DNA of 64,000 nucleotides from Pseudactinotalea terrae (GTDB lineage Bacteria > Actinomycetota > Actinomycetes > Actinomycetales > Beutenbergiaceae), in contig NZ_WNXZ01000006.1 in the NCBI RefSeq assembly GCF_009733845.1, positions 124,001 through 188,000 on the forward strand, given 5' to 3'. The position numbers and the translations under genes are program-made. The notes below the pieces were generated by a model. It was not told where the DNA came from. It searched no databases and saw only the letters and a program-made list of their open reading frames with translations. Shown here piece by piece: positions 26,322 to 35,464 of this stretch; positions within the stretch are counted from its first letter, which is position 1; each line of letters begins with the position of its first letter.

Positions 26322-26702
26322 GTGATGCAGTGCCCGACCGATGGCGCGACACTGGTGATGAGCGAGCGCAGCGGAATCGAGATCGACTACTGCCCGCAGT
26401 GCCGGGGCGTGTGGCTGGACCGTGGTGAGCTCGACAAGATCATCGAGCGCTCGTTGCAGCAGCCCGCGTACGGCACCCCCACGCCGGTGCAGGACCAGCC
26501 CGTGCAGGGTCACCGGACCCTGCCACCCCAACCCGAGCACGGTCGCGATCCTCGCGCCGGCTACGCCCCCGATCGGCGGTACCAGGCGTACTCCGCGCCC
26601 TCGGCGCCCTCGCCCGAGGACGCGTGGCGCCGCGGCGGCCACGGTGACGACCGGCGTCCACGACGCCGTCGCGAGAGCTGGCTGAGCGACCTGTTCGACT
26701 GA
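26322..26702 (+). CDS. TFIIB-type zinc-ribbon protein with a disordered tail
   Basis: The 126-residue protein opens with a zf-TFIIB module: MQCPTDG and YCPQCRGVWLDRGEL give the CPxx...CPxC pattern of a zinc ribbon within residues 3-40. The rest is rich in Pro, Gln and Arg and looks unstructured, ending in WLSDLFD. Start GTG 26322 or ATG 26325; GGAGG lies 6 or 9 nt upstream. Such proteins are widespread in actinobacteria and have no settled function; nucleic-acid or protein binding is likely. Confidence 0.82.
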   Translation: MMQCPTDGATLVMSERSGIEIDYCPQCRGVWLDRGELDKIIERSLQQPAYGTPTPVQDQPVQGHRTLPPQPEHGRDPRAGYAPDRRYQAYSAPSAPSPEDAWRRGGHGDDRRPRRRRESWLSDLFD

Positions 26703-26782
26703 GCAGAGCCGCTGACGCGACCGAGCTCCCGCCGTCGAACCCGTGTGGCCGAACCCACGGTGTGAGCGAGCACGCGCGGCAT

Positions 26783-26788
26783 TAGGCT
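26783..26788 (+). promoter_or_regulatory. -10 box of a probable leaderless promoter for lpdA
   Basis: TAGGCT lies 7 nt before the GTG at 26796, with no ribosome-binding site between. Confidence 0.45.
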
Positions 26789-26795
26789 CACAGAC

Positions 26796-28190
26796 GTGAC
26801 TGCACACTATGACGTCGTCGTCCTCGGCGCGGGCCCTGGTGGCTACGTCGCCGCCATCCGCGCGGCCCAGCTCGGCAAGTCCGTGGCGGTGGTCGAGAAG
26901 AAGTACTGGGGCGGTGTCTGCCTCAACGTCGGGTGCATCCCGTCCAAGGCGCTGCTCAAGAACGCCGAGCTCGCTCACACGCTGACCCACGACAAGAAGA
27001 AGTACGGCATCGAGGGCGACGCCACGATGGCGTACGGCCCCACGCACGCACGCTCCCGTCAGGTGAGCGCCGGCATCGTCAAGGGCGTCCACTTCTTGAT
27101 GAAGAAGAACAAGATCACCGAGATCGACGGCTGGGGCACGCTGACCGGCGCGACCTCGATGGACGTCGCAGCCGATGACGGCTCGACCTCCCAGGTCACC
27201 TTCGACAGCCTGATCCTCGCCACCGGCTCCGTGACCCGGATGCTGCCGGGCGTCGAGGTGAGCAAGAACGTCGTCACCTACGAGGAGCAGATCCTCGACC
27301 CCGATCTTCCCGGCTCGATCATCATCGCTGGCTCGGGCGCCATCGGCGTGGAGTTCGCGTACGTGATGGCGAACTTCGGCGTGGACGTCACGATCGTCGA
27401 GTTCCTCGACCGGATGGTGCCGACCGAGGACGTCGACGTCTCCAAGGAGCTCGCCAAGCACTACAAGAAGCTCGGCGTGAAGGTCCTCACGGGCACCAAG
27501 GTCGAGACGGTCGAGGACACCGGCTCGGGCGTCAAGGTGACCGTCTCCGCGGGCGACCAGCAGCAGGTGCTGGAGGCCGACAGGCTGCTGTCCGCGATCG
27601 GGTTCGCGCCGCGCGTGGAGGGCTTCGGCCTCGAGGCCGCGGGCGTCGAGCTGACCGAGCGTGGCGCGATCGCGATCGACGACTACATGCGGACCAACGT
27701 CGAGAACATCTACGCGATCGGCGACGTCACCGCCAAGATGATGCTCGCGCACGTCGCCGAGGCGCAGGGAATCGTGGCCGCCGAGACGATCGCCGGCGCC
27801 GAGACGATGGCGATCGACTATCGCTTCATCCCGCGCGCCACCTACTGCCACCCGCAGATCGCGTCGATGGGGCTGACCGAGCAGCAGGCCAAGGACGCCG
27901 GCCACGAGATCAAGGTCGCCAGCTTCCCGTTCAGCGCGAACGGCAAGGCGCAGGGACTGGGCGACGCGGTCGGTTTCGTCAAGATCGTCGCGGACGCCAA
28001 GTACAAGGAGATCCTCGGCGCCCACCTGATCGGCCCGGACGTCACCGAGCTGCTGCCCGCGATCAACGTGGCTCAGACCTGGGACCTCACCGCCGATGAG
28101 GTGTCCCGCGTGGTGTTCGCCCACCCGACGCTGGGCGAAGCGATCAAGGAAGCCTTCCACGGCATCTCGGGGCACATGATCAACTTCTGA
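26796..28190 (+). CDS. lpdA: Dihydrolipoamide dehydrogenase (E3)
   Basis: The 464-residue flavoprotein oxidises dihydrolipoamide on 2-oxoacid dehydrogenase complexes, reducing NAD+. FAD binding is shown by [14 protein letters not shown] at the start, the redox-active disulfide by CLNVGC (Cys42 and Cys47), and NAD binding by [15 protein letters not shown] second FAD motif is [12 protein letters not shown], and the C-terminal interface carries the catalytic His-Glu in HPTLGE. Length is standard. It stands alone here, as the shared E3 often does in actinobacteria. Start GTG with TAGGCT 7 nt upstream. Confidence 0.95.
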   Translation: MTAHYDVVVLGAGPGGYVAAIRAAQLGKSVAVVEKKYWGGVCLNVGCIPSKALLKNAELAHTLTHDKKKYGIEGDATMAYGPTHARSRQVSAGIVKGVHFLMKKNKITEIDGWGTLTGATSMDVAADDGSTSQVTFDSLILATGSVTRMLPGVEVSKNVVTYEEQILDPDLPGSIIIAGSGAIGVEFAYVMANFGVDVTIVEFLDRMVPTEDVDVSKELAKHYKKLGVKVLTGTKVETVEDTGSGVKVTVSAGDQQQVLEADRLLSAIGFAPRVEGFGLEAAGVELTERGAIAIDDYMRTNVENIYAIGDVTAKMMLAHVAEAQGIVAAETIAGAETMAIDYRFIPRATYCHPQIASMGLTEQQAKDAGHEIKVASFPFSANGKAQGLGDAVGFVKIVADAKYKEILGAHLIGPDVTELLPAINVAQTWDLTADEVSRVVFAHPTLGEAIKEAFHGISGHMINF

Positions 28191-28519
28191 TCGTCGCGAC
28201 CAGCGCTCGACGGCGGCCGGATCGAACCAGGTCAGAGGCCCGGGTGTGCCGCATTCGGGCTCACCTGCGGTCGCGCCAGCCCCCACGCCGACTGCGAGCC
28301 GCCCTCCCGCAGCCTTCGCGCCGAGCAGGGGGTTCTGACCGCATCAGGGCGTGTAACCGGGCAGAACGACCTGCTGGGCGGCGGCAACCGGGCAGAACCA
28401 CCTGCTGGCGCGCGCCCCGCACAGGTGACGCGCCGCTGCTCGACGGCTCCGGCGCCGCCGCATCACCGATCACGTGTCGTCCGCACCGGACGGGCGCCTC
28501 GGGCGGGCAGTCGTGCCGG
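28191..28519. other. 329-bp intergenic region between convergent lpdA and thiZ, with repeats
   Basis: No gene is supported. The region holds two copies of a short repeat (28355-28408) that also occurs once near 60.95 kb. It separates the ends of two convergent units. No strong T-rich terminator is visible. Confidence 0.5.
28355..28408 (+). repeat. Two direct copies of a dispersed short repeat
   Basis: Copies at 28355-28377 and 28386-28408 share AACCGGGCAGAACNACCTG and the following CTGG, with one mismatch over 23 bp and a period of 31 bp. A third copy of the 19-bp core is at 60950-60968, so this is a dispersed element, not a local duplication. Confidence 0.65.
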
Positions 28520-29260
28520 TCAGTGGCGCGTGCGGGAGGTCTCGTCCTCGGTGACGCCGAGCTCGCCCAGCAGATCACGCCGGAGCTCATGGAGTGGGTG
28601 ACGCACCAGGTGGGCGGCGGCGATGCGTCCCTCGGCGAGGACGAGGACCTGGTCGGCCAGGCGGATCGCCTCGTCGATGTCGTGGGTGACCAGGAACATG
28701 GTGCGGCGATGGCGGGCGTGGAGCCGGCGCACGAGCTGGTGCATCGAGATCCGGGTCAGGGCGTCCAGGCCGGAGAAGGGCTCGTCCAGCAGCAGCACAT
28801 CCGGCTCTCGCACCAGCGCACGGGCGAGCGCCACCCGTTGGGCCTGGCCCCCGGACAGCGCCAGCGGCCAGTCGTCGGCCCGGTCGGCCAGGCCGACCTC
28901 ATCGAGCATCGCCACCGCGGCGGTGCGCGGACCGTGGTCGGTGCGCGGGGCGCCCGCACCCTCCAGGGCGAGGGCGACGTTGCGCCATACCGGCATCCAG
29001 GGCAGCAGCCGCGGTTCCTGGAAGGCCACGGCGACCGAACCGACCGCGAGGTGATGGCTGGCGTCTGGGCGGTCAAGTCCAGCGAGGATCCGGACCAGCG
29101 TGGACTTGCCCGAGCCGCTACGCCCGAGGAGTGCGACGATCTGCCCGAGCTCCACGTCGAGGTCCAGCCCGTCCAGCACCAGGCGCTGCCCGTACCTCTT
29201 GCTCAACCCGCGCACCTGCACCCCACCTTCGCACTGGCGAGTGGTCCTCGAGAGGCTCAT
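28520..29260 (-). CDS. thiZ: ABC transporter ATPase of a thiamine-precursor importer
   Basis: The 246-residue ATPase belongs to the nitrate/sulfonate/taurine group. It has Walker A LLGRSGSGKST, Q-loop FQEPRLLPWM, signature LSGGQAQR, Walker B VLLLDEPFSGLD and VTHDIDEA. It is last in the thiamine salvage operon and overlaps the binding-protein gene (ATGA at 29257-29260). The assignment to a pyrimidine precursor of thiamine rests on operon context (TPP riboswitch, thiM, thiE, thiD, tenA), not on residues in the ATPase. Confidence 0.85.
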   Translation of the reverse strand: MSLSRTTRQCEGGVQVRGLSKRYGQRLVLDGLDLDVELGQIVALLGRSGSGKSTLVRILAGLDRPDASHHLAVGSVAVAFQEPRLLPWMPVWRNVALALEGAGAPRTDHGPRTAAVAMLDEVGLADRADDWPLALSGGQAQRVALARALVREPDVLLLDEPFSGLDALTRISMHQLVRRLHARHRRTMFLVTHDIDEAIRLADQVLVLAEGRIAAAHLVRHPLHELRRDLLGELGVTEDETSRTRH

Positions 29261-30222
29261 GGCAACTCCCGGACGTCCACGACCGCCTCGCTGACGTCCG
29301 TGGTCGACGTGATCAGGCCCTGCTCGGCGTAGAACTCGGCGACGTCCTGCAGCTGCTCGGTGAAGTCCTCATCGGCCGGGACGATCCGCGGTGGGGTCTT
29401 GGCCGCGATCGCCTGGGCCACCTCCGGCGCGGCGCCGTCCTCGCGGTAGGCCTCGGCCAGCAGCTCCGGGTGGGCGATGACGGACTCGGCCTGCTCGGTC
29501 AGGGCGTCGTAGGCGGCCCGGACCAGCTCCGGGTGGTTGGTGAGGAAGTCCCGCGTGACCACATGCACGGTGGGGTTGGTGGCCCCGACGTCGGCGGCCA
29601 TGGCCACGAGCGTGGCCCCGTCGATGTCCTGGGCGGCCACCAGGTACTGGTCCCACGTCGCCCAGGCGTCCACCTGGCCACCGGCGAACGCGGTGGCGGC
29701 CTCCGGCGGGGCCAGGTGGACAGGCTCGACGTCCTCGATGTCCATGCCGGCCCGGGCCAGCGCCGTGCGCAGGAGATAATCACCGGTGCCGCCCTCGTTG
29801 ATCGCGACCGTGCGTCCGGAGAGGTCGCCCACCGAGGTGATGCCGGTCGCGGGGGCGGCGACGATTCCCTGCGTGTCGTTGTCGTTGACCTCCACGGCGA
29901 AGACGACCAGGTCCGGGTTGCCCTGCAATGCGGAGATGAGGGAGGTCGAACTTCCCGTCGTCATGTCGATCTGGTCAGCGGCCATGGCCTCGGCGGCCGG
30001 GGCGAAGGCGGGAAAAGAGGCGGCGATGTGCAGGGTGCCGCCGCCCTCGGTCACTGCCTCCTCCAGGTGACCGCTGGCAGTGGCCAGGGTGAGGGTGTTC
30101 TGGGTGTTGAGCGGGCCGGCCCGCAGCTCGGCGACGCCGGTGGCATCGTCGGGGGTTGCGCAGGCGACGAGAGTCAGCACCGCGGTGGCGAGCAGGGCCG
30201 CAGGCCGAAGCAGGGCGGGCAT
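29257..30222 (-). CDS. thiY: Substrate-binding lipoprotein of a thiamine-precursor importer (NMT1/ThiY-like)
   Basis: From ATG 30222 (AAGGA upstream) the protein has 321 residues and a lipoprotein signal ending in LTLVAC. The domain is of the SsuA/NrtA/ThiY type: DQIDMTTGSSTSLISAL, GRTVAINEGGTGDYLLRTAL and GGQVDAWATWDQY. Relatives bind sulfonates, nitrate or hydroxymethylpyrimidine-type precursors. In this operon, uptake of a thiamine pyrimidine breakdown product for TenA is the best inference. The sequence alone would also allow a sulfonate binder. Confidence 0.82.
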   Translation of the reverse strand: MPALLRPAALLATAVLTLVACATPDDATGVAELRAGPLNTQNTLTLATASGHLEEAVTEGGGTLHIAASFPAFAPAAEAMAADQIDMTTGSSTSLISALQGNPDLVVFAVEVNDNDTQGIVAAPATGITSVGDLSGRTVAINEGGTGDYLLRTALARAGMDIEDVEPVHLAPPEAATAFAGGQVDAWATWDQYLVAAQDIDGATLVAMAADVGATNPTVHVVTRDFLTNHPELVRAAYDALTEQAESVIAHPELLAEAYREDGAAPEVAQAIAAKTPPRIVPADEDFTEQLQDVAEFYAEQGLITSTTDVSEAVVDVRELP

Positions 30223-30224
30223 GG

Positions 30225-30986
30225 TCACATCCTTCGGGTGGCAGCGGGGAGGGCCGGGGCTCTCCAGCGCAGCAGGCGGGTCTCGACCAGCCGCACCAGG
30301 GTGTCGGTGAGGAGGCCGAGGGCGGCGTAGACGGCGACGCAGATGAGCATGATGTCGGTGCGGACGTAGGTGCGGGCGGTGGTCAGCAGATGGCCGACCC
30401 CGGCTGAGGGGTTGACGGTCTCGGCCACGATCACCGCGATCCAGGCCAGGCCGAGGGCGTAGCGCAGGCCCACGAGCACCGGTGCCAGGGCCCCGGGCAG
30501 CAGCACCAGGACCGCGCGCTGCCGGGCGCTGAGCCGGTAGACGGTGGCGACCTCCACGAGCTTGGGATCCACCGCGCGCACCCCGCTGAAGGTGTTGAGG
30601 TACACCGGCACCACGGTCGCGATGACGATCAGCGCGATCTTGGGTGCCTCTCCCAGCCCGAACCACAAGATCAGCAGCGGGGTCAGGGCCGTGAAGGGGA
30701 TGGTGCGCAGCATCTGCACCGGGCGGTCGACCAGGTCCTCCCCCACACGCCACAGCCCGGCCACCAGCCCCAGCAGCAACCCCAGAACGATGCCGACCGC
30801 GGAGCCGGCCAGCACCCGCGCCAGGCTGATCGCCAGCGCGCCGGGCAGGCTGCCGTCGACGACCATCGCCGCAGCGCTGCGCAGCAGCGTGATAGGTCCG
30901 GGCAGCACCGCCGGCGGGAGGAGCTCCAGGGCGGCGACGAGCTGCCACAGAACGATGACGGCGAGGGTGCTCGCCCAGCGTCGCAC
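30225..30986 (-). CDS. thiX: ABC transporter permease of a thiamine-precursor importer
   Basis: From GTG 30986 the protein has 253 residues and about six membrane helices. It has the SsuC/TauC-type core: VLPGPITLLRS, FGLGEAPKIALIVIATVVPVYLNTFSGV, and LGLAWIAVIVAE. The start lies 7 nt after the tenA stop and has no good ribosome-binding site, so coupling to tenA is likely; an ATG at 31028 inside tenA is the alternative. It joins the ThiY and ThiZ gene products. Confidence 0.82.
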   Translation of the reverse strand: MRRWASTLAVIVLWQLVAALELLPPAVLPGPITLLRSAAAMVVDGSLPGALAISLARVLAGSAVGIVLGLLLGLVAGLWRVGEDLVDRPVQMLRTIPFTALTPLLILWFGLGEAPKIALIVIATVVPVYLNTFSGVRAVDPKLVEVATVYRLSARQRAVLVLLPGALAPVLVGLRYALGLAWIAVIVAETVNPSAGVGHLLTTARTYVRTDIMLICVAVYAALGLLTDTLVRLVETRLLRWRAPALPAATRRM

Positions 30987-30993
30987 GGCGGAC

Positions 30994-31695
30994 TCAGACG
31001 GGCCAGGTCTCCTTCCGATAGGCGGCATCCCAGAACATCCACTCGTACCGGACGGCGCGGGCGAACGCCGCGTGCATCCGCTCCACGGTCCGTTGGTCGG
31101 CGTGCCGGGCCAGGCGATCGACGATGTCACGGGCCGCGCGGGCGGTGGCCGCGAAGCCGGGGGCGCCGTAGGTGGCGATCCAGTCACCGTAGGGATGGCC
31201 GGCCAGGTCGCCCACACGGTCCTTCAGGCGGGTGCCGACGTCGTCATAGACCCAGAAGCACGGCAGGACTCCGGCCGCCAGCTCGGGGTAGGACCCCGAG
31301 GTGCTCAGCCCCAGCAGGTAGGAGGTGTAGGCGGTGCAGGTCGGGGACTTCTCGATGGCGGCCAGATCCCCGACGTGGGCGGCGTGCAGCTCGCGCTCCA
31401 CCCGCACGGTGCGCTGCGCGCTGCCCAGCCAGAACGTCAGCTCCTCGGCGTCGATGGCGTGGTGGGCGCAGGCGGCCAGCGCCCGCCCGTAGTCGGCGAG
31501 GTAGTGGGCGTCCTGGGCCATGTAGTAGGCGAACGTCTCCCGTGGCAGGGAGCCGTCGGCCAGGGCCGTCAGGAAGGACAGGTCCTCGATGCGCCACCGG
31601 ACCGGGGCGGCGCGCTGCCAGGCCACGGCGGTGAACATGCCGGTGTCGTCGGGGTCGCGGATCGTCTCGGGGATGGTGGTGTGCGGACTGGTCAT
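30994..31695 (-). CDS. tenA: TenA family aminopyrimidine aminohydrolase / thiaminase II
   Basis: The 233-residue helical protein hydrolyses amino-pyrimidine breakdown products of thiamine to hydroxymethylpyrimidine. Family features are FAYYMAQDAHYLADYGRAL (active-site Asp and Tyr), TAYTSYLL, and the catalytic cysteine in VLPCFWVY. The C-terminal WMFWDAAY carries the usual aromatic and acidic residues. The presence of the cysteine places it in the classical TenA_C group. ATG 31695 overlaps the thiD stop (ATGA). Confidence 0.92.
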   Translation of the reverse strand: MTSPHTTIPETIRDPDDTGMFTAVAWQRAAPVRWRIEDLSFLTALADGSLPRETFAYYMAQDAHYLADYGRALAACAHHAIDAEELTFWLGSAQRTVRVERELHAAHVGDLAAIEKSPTCTAYTSYLLGLSTSGSYPELAAGVLPCFWVYDDVGTRLKDRVGDLAGHPYGDWIATYGAPGFAATARAARDIVDRLARHADQRTVERMHAAFARAVRYEWMFWDAAYRKETWPV

Positions 31696-32537
31696 CGGTC
31701 TCTGTTCTTCCCGTCGGTCTCGTCTTTCCAGATGTCGTGGCAGTGGTGCACGGGGCCGAATCCGCAGCCGATGTGGAGCGCGTCGGCGGCCCGCAAGGTG
31801 CCGGTGAGCCAGGTCTTGGCCTGACGGGTGGCCTCCAGGAGGGAGCCGGTGCGCGGGGCCAGTGCGGTGATCGCGGAGGACAGGGCGCAGCCGGTGCCGT
31901 GGGTGTTCACCGTGGGCACCCGCGGGGCGGTCAGGAGCTGCTCTCCCGCGTCGTCCAGCCACAGGTCGGTGGCGAGTGCGTCGCCACCGAGGTGGCCACC
32001 CTTGACCAGCACCCGCGCCGCGCCCATCTCCCGCAGCGCGGCGGCCTGGGCTCGCATGGTGTCGAGGTCGTCGGCGGGGTCCGTGTCGAGCAGGACGGCG
32101 GCCTCGGGGATGTTCGGGGTGATCAGTGAGACGCGCGGCAGGAGCTGGCGCATCGCCCCGACGGCGTCCTCGGCCAGCAGCCGGGAACCGGAGGTGGACA
32201 CCATGACCGGGTCGAGGACCACGACCGGCGTCGCGTCGGGGCGCTCGTCGAGGAAGGCGAGGACGGCCTCGATGGTGGCCGCGGAGGCGAGCATCCCGAT
32301 CTTGGCGGCGTCGACCGCCACGTCGTCGACGAGGGTGTCGAGCTGGGCGCGGACGAAGTGCGCGGGGACGACGTGCACGCCGGTGACACCCCGGGTGGAC
32401 TGGGCGGTCAGCGAGGTGAGCACCGCGGTGCCGTAGGCAGCCAGGGCGGAGAACGTCTTCAGGTCGCCCTGGATGCCGGCCCCACCCGAGGGGTCCGAGC
32501 CGGCGATCGTCAGCACGACCGGCGGGCGGGAACTCAC
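31692..32537 (-). CDS. thiD: Hydroxymethylpyrimidine / phosphomethylpyrimidine kinase
   Basis: The 281-residue ribokinase-family enzyme phosphorylates HMP and then HMP-P with ATP. It has LTIAGSDPSGGAGIQGDLK at the N-terminus, DPVMVSTSGS, TPNIPEA and the anion-hole/catalytic NTHGTGCALSSAI. The start is GTG 32537, overlapping the thiE stop (GTGA). The frame stays open upstream, but only through thiE. It supplies HMP-PP for thiamine phosphate synthase. Confidence 0.94.
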   Translation of the reverse strand: MSSRPPVVLTIAGSDPSGGAGIQGDLKTFSALAAYGTAVLTSLTAQSTRGVTGVHVVPAHFVRAQLDTLVDDVAVDAAKIGMLASAATIEAVLAFLDERPDATPVVVLDPVMVSTSGSRLLAEDAVGAMRQLLPRVSLITPNIPEAAVLLDTDPADDLDTMRAQAAALREMGAARVLVKGGHLGGDALATDLWLDDAGEQLLTAPRVPTVNTHGTGCALSSAITALAPRTGSLLEATRQAKTWLTGTLRAADALHIGCGFGPVHHCHDIWKDETDGKNRDR

Positions 32538-33181
32538 TGCTGACCGTCCCAGGCGGCACGCAGGCTCGCGGCCGCCACGGCTGAATCCTCTGCGGCGCAC
32601 ACCGCGGACACGACCGCCACCCCGGCGACCCCAGTCTGGCGCAGCGCACCGGCACGCTCCGTGGTGACACCACCGATGGCGACGACCGGCCACGCGCTCG
32701 CGGCGGCCACCGCGGCGGCGCCGTCCGGACCGATCGGAGCGCCGTGGTCAGGCTTGGTGCCCGTCGGCCACACCGGACCGGCGCCGAGGTAGTCCAGAAC
32801 GCCGTCGCCGAGCCCTCGGGCGGCGCTGACCTGCTCGATCGTGCTGACCGACAGACCCACGATGGCGTCCTGCCCGAGCAGCTGCCGGGCCTGGCTGGGG
32901 GGCATGTCGCGCTGACCGACGTGGACGCCGTCCGCGCCGATGGCCTCGACGAGGTGGATCCGGTCATCGACGATCAGCGGCACCCCGGTCCCCACCAGCA
33001 TCTCGCGCACCGCCAGACCGAGGGCGACGAAGTCGGCGTCAGTGGCCCCGGGATCCCGCAGCTGCACCATGGTGGCCCCGCCCGCGACCGCGGCCGCCAC
33101 CGTCGCGGGCACCCCCCGCTGCCCGCACAATCCGGTATCGGTGACGACGTACAAGCTGAGGTCCACCGCCCGGCGGGTCAC
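32534..33181 (-). CDS. thiE: Thiamine-phosphate synthase
   Basis: The 215-residue TIM-barrel enzyme joins HMP-PP and thiazole phosphate. It shows [23 protein letters not shown] (Arg for pyrophosphate), [45 protein letters not shown] and VAIGGVT. The usual KD/KE of the QLR(e/d)K element is DPG here, a mild departure. Start GTG 33181 overlaps the thiM stop (GTGA). Confidence 0.93.
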   Translation of the reverse strand: MTRRAVDLSLYVVTDTGLCGQRGVPATVAAAVAGGATMVQLRDPGATDADFVALGLAVREMLVGTGVPLIVDDRIHLVEAIGADGVHVGQRDMPPSQARQLLGQDAIVGLSVSTIEQVSAARGLGDGVLDYLGAGPVWPTGTKPDHGAPIGPDGAAAVAAASAWPVVAIGGVTTERAGALRQTGVAGVAVVSAVCAAEDSAVAAASLRAAWDGQQ

Positions 33182-34005
33182 CAGAGCACCACCTTCTCGG
33201 TCAGCTCCTGCGAGTCGAGGGTGGCGAGGGAGTCCAGCAGCGCGACGGCGAAGCTCCCCGGGCCGGCGGCACGCTCGGCCGCAACCTCGGCGGCCACGGT
33301 GTACGTCGCAGTCGCTGTGGTCGCGGCCAGCAGCGGGTCGTCGGCGGTAGCGGCGAAGGCGGCCATGAGGGCACCCAACGCGCATCCGCCCCCTGTGACC
33401 TTCGTCAGCCATCGATGGCCGTTGGCCACGCGCACCAGTCGGGTGCCGTCGGTGATGTGGTCGACCTCCCCGGAGACCGCGACGACGGTGCCGTGCTCCC
33501 GCGCCAGCGTCCGGGCAGCGTCCAGCGCGTCCTCGGCGGCATCGACGCTTTCCGGACCACGTCCGCCGCTGCCCCCACCGGCCAGAGCGAGAATCTCCGA
33601 GGGGTTGCCGCGGATGAGCCTCGGGGCGGCGTGCTCGAGCAGGCCCTGGGCGACCCGGGTGCGCCAGGCGAGCCCGCCCACTCCGACCGGGTCGAGCACC
33701 CACGGGGTGCCGGCCGCCGCAGCGGCGCCGACCGCGCCTTCCATCGCAGCCACCGTCGCCTCCTGAGGCGTGCCGAGGTTGACCAGGACCGCGTCGGCGA
33801 CAGCAGCGAACGGCCCGGCTTCCTCCAGGTTGTCCACCATCGACGGGCTCGAGCCCGCGGCGAGCAGGACGTTGGCCGTCCACTGAGCCACGACGACGTT
33901 GGTCAGGCACTGCACCAGCGGGCCTCGACCCCGTATCGCGGTCAAAGCCTCGCCCACAGCGGCGGCGTCGAGTGGAACAGCAGGGACAGAAGAAGGTGCC
34001 GGCAT
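33178..34005 (-). CDS. thiM: Hydroxyethylthiazole kinase
   Basis: The 275-residue kinase salvages the thiazole moiety of thiamine. Motifs are [45 protein letters not shown] and the catalytic [10 protein letters not shown] (usually VTGTGC; the cysteine is kept). First gene of the salvage operon, with its ATG 5 nt after the TPP riboswitch. The riboswitch 3' end doubles as the ribosome-binding site. Confidence 0.94.
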   Translation of the reverse strand: MPAPSSVPAVPLDAAAVGEALTAIRGRGPLVQCLTNVVVAQWTANVLLAAGSSPSMVDNLEEAGPFAAVADAVLVNLGTPQEATVAAMEGAVGAAAAAGTPWVLDPVGVGGLAWRTRVAQGLLEHAAPRLIRGNPSEILALAGGGSGGRGPESVDAAEDALDAARTLAREHGTVVAVSGEVDHITDGTRLVRVANGHRWLTKVTGGGCALGALMAAFAATADDPLLAATTATATYTVAAEVAAERAAGPGSFAVALLDSLATLDSQELTEKVVLW

Positions 34006-34009
34006 GGGC

Positions 34010-34087
34010 GACGTTCCCTTCGCTAGTACGAACTAGATCAGGTTCAACGGGTGTGATCTCAGCCGTACAGCACGGCACCCCGCGTCA
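34010..34087 (-). promoter_or_regulatory. TPP riboswitch (THI element) before thiM
   Basis: Reading on the minus strand, the conserved parts occur in order: CGGGGTGCC, GGCTGAGATCACACCC, GTTGAACCTGATC, then TACTAGCGAAGGGA. GACG and CGTC at the ends can close stem P1. The terminal GAAGGGA is the only Shine-Dalgarno candidate for thiM, 4-10 nt before P1 ends. Thiamine pyrophosphate binding should therefore hide the ribosome-binding site and shut down the whole salvage operon. Confidence 0.95.
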
Positions 34088-34463
34088 GTTCCGAGCCTAA
34101 CAGTCGGGCCGTTCCCAGCACCGTGCCCTCGGCTCAGACAACCGGCCGAGGCCCCGATTCGGGATCCTGGCGCGCTGTCACCGGTGGCCGGCCCCGTTGC
34201 GGCGTTCTTCCTCGTCGCGGCCCTCGCAGCACCTCCTCCGTCTGCTGGGTCAGCACCATCTTCATGAACGCGTGGGCGATGCACTCGTCGGCGCCGCGCT
34301 CGGGCTGCGCGTGGCTCGACCTTGCTTCGTGAAGCTCAGCGGTTCGGATGAGCGGACGGCGACACATGACCGCGTCGTGCCGCTGAGACCCAGCTCGTGG
34401 ATGCCGATGAGACAGACTCAGTTCCGTTCTGTGGCCCGGGCGCGTGATGTCCGACCCGCCGCC
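34088..34463. other. 376-bp region between the TPP riboswitch and the jet remnant
   Basis: Short frames exist on both strands, including a 77-codon minus frame at 34134-34367 with the segment AHAFMKMVLTQQTEEVL, but none matches a family I know or has a clear ribosome-binding site. It may contain the thi promoter and debris from the decayed locus to the right. Confidence 0.4.
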
Positions 34464-34469
34464 TACCCT
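34464..34469 (+). promoter_or_regulatory. -10 box of a leaderless promoter for the jetA remnant
   Basis: TACCCT lies 7 nt before the GTG at 34477. The preserved promoter suggests that the remnant may still be transcribed, which could also supply mRNA for jetD. Confidence 0.4.
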
Positions 34470-34476
34470 GTGGGGC

Positions 34477-34860
34477 GTGGCAACGTTGAGTGCGGCCCTG
34501 GCTGCGACGGCTCGCTGAGCAGGACGTCGCGTGGGGCGATGCTGCGCGCCACCAACGGGCCGGTGGCGGTCGCGATCCTCGGCTCACACCTGGCCGGGGG
34601 AGACCCGGCGAGTGGCGGCCCCGGTACTGTTCGACGCCGTCGAGGCGGACCTGGAGGAGCTGCGCGGACACGGGTTCGCGCTGCCCCAGACCGCCGTGCA
34701 GTACTGCCGGGACTGGCTGGATGCCGGCTACCTGGTGCGTCGACCGGGACAGGCACGCGAGGAGAGCTACGAGCTCAGCGAGGGCGCGCTGGTGGCGGTC
34801 CGGTTCGTCGAGCAGCTCGACGCCCCTCGGCCTGCGGTCACCGAGTCGCCCCGGCTCGTT
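34477..34860 (+). pseudogene. jetA: Wadjet jetA (DUF3375) remnant: N-terminal part only, several frameshifts
   Basis: GTG 34477 opens a frame that stops at 34518. Homology continues in other frames: AMLRATNGPVAVAILGSHL near 34540-34597, then RRVAAPVLFDAVEADLEELR from about 34610. RDWLDAGYLVRRPG, YELSEGALVAVRFVEQL and VTESPRL follow up to about 34860. This is the order seen at the start of DUF3375/JetA, the kleisin-like subunit of the Wadjet SMC complex. A full JetA has about 450-500 residues; here only about 125 can be traced. At least two frame breaks make it non-functional. Confidence 0.75.
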
Positions 34861-35464
34861 GAGCGCGGACGAGGATCGTGAGGATGCCGAGGCGCGGTTC
34901 GCGGTGCTGGCGCGGGTGGTGCGGCGGCTGGGATCCTCCGAGGCCGCCGACCGCAGCTGGCAGGTGCAGTGCCTCGACACCCGCCGGCACGTGAGGTTCA
35001 TCGGGCGGGAGGTCGATCTCGCGGGCACCGTGATGGATGTCTACGACTCCGGCGAGGGCCGGTCCGGCGGGCAGAAGCAGAAGCTCGTGGTGTTCTGCCT
35101 GGCGGCGGCGCTGAGGTACCAGCTGACCAAGGACTCCGAGGCGGTGCCGAGCTACGGTTCGGTCGTCATGGACGAGGCCTTCGACAAGGCCGATGCAGCC
35201 TTCACCCGGATGGCGCTGGACATCTTCCGCGAGTTCGGGTTTCACATGATCCTCGCGACGCCACTGAAGCTGCTGCAGACCCTGGAGGACTACGTCGGAG
35301 GCATCGGGCTCGTGACGTGCCACGACTCCCAGGCCTCACGCGTGGCGCCGGTGGCGTTCGACGACCTGCCCGGTTCGGCCATGGGCAGCGCCGACCATCG
35401 GTCCGAGGACCAGCCGCACAGCGGTGACCAGCAGACGCTGGCGCTCGAGCTCGATCTGTCGTGA
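34861..35464 (+). pseudogene. jetC: Wadjet jetC (SMC-like ATPase) remnant: C-terminal part only
   Basis: From about 34861 the frame reads SADEDREDAEARFAVLARVV and then the C-terminal ATPase lobe of JetC. It holds the signature SGGQKQKLVVFCLAAALRYQL, Walker B YGSVVMDEAFDKAD, and the D/H-loop region FGFHMILATPLKLLQTLEDYV. JetC is normally about 1100 residues. The N-terminal Walker A lobe and the coiled coils are missing, and all of jetB with them, as if one deletion joined early jetA to late jetC. The stop overlaps the jetD start (GTGA). About 200 residues remain and cannot form an ATPase alone. Confidence 0.82.

Noticed and set aside
28191-28519. Complete mobile element at the short repeats
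   Set aside because: No transposase sequence, terminal inverted repeats or target duplication could be found.
34134-34367. Possible 77-residue protein left of the jet remnant
   Set aside because: No ribosome-binding site, no recognised family and overlapping frames of similar length on the other strand.
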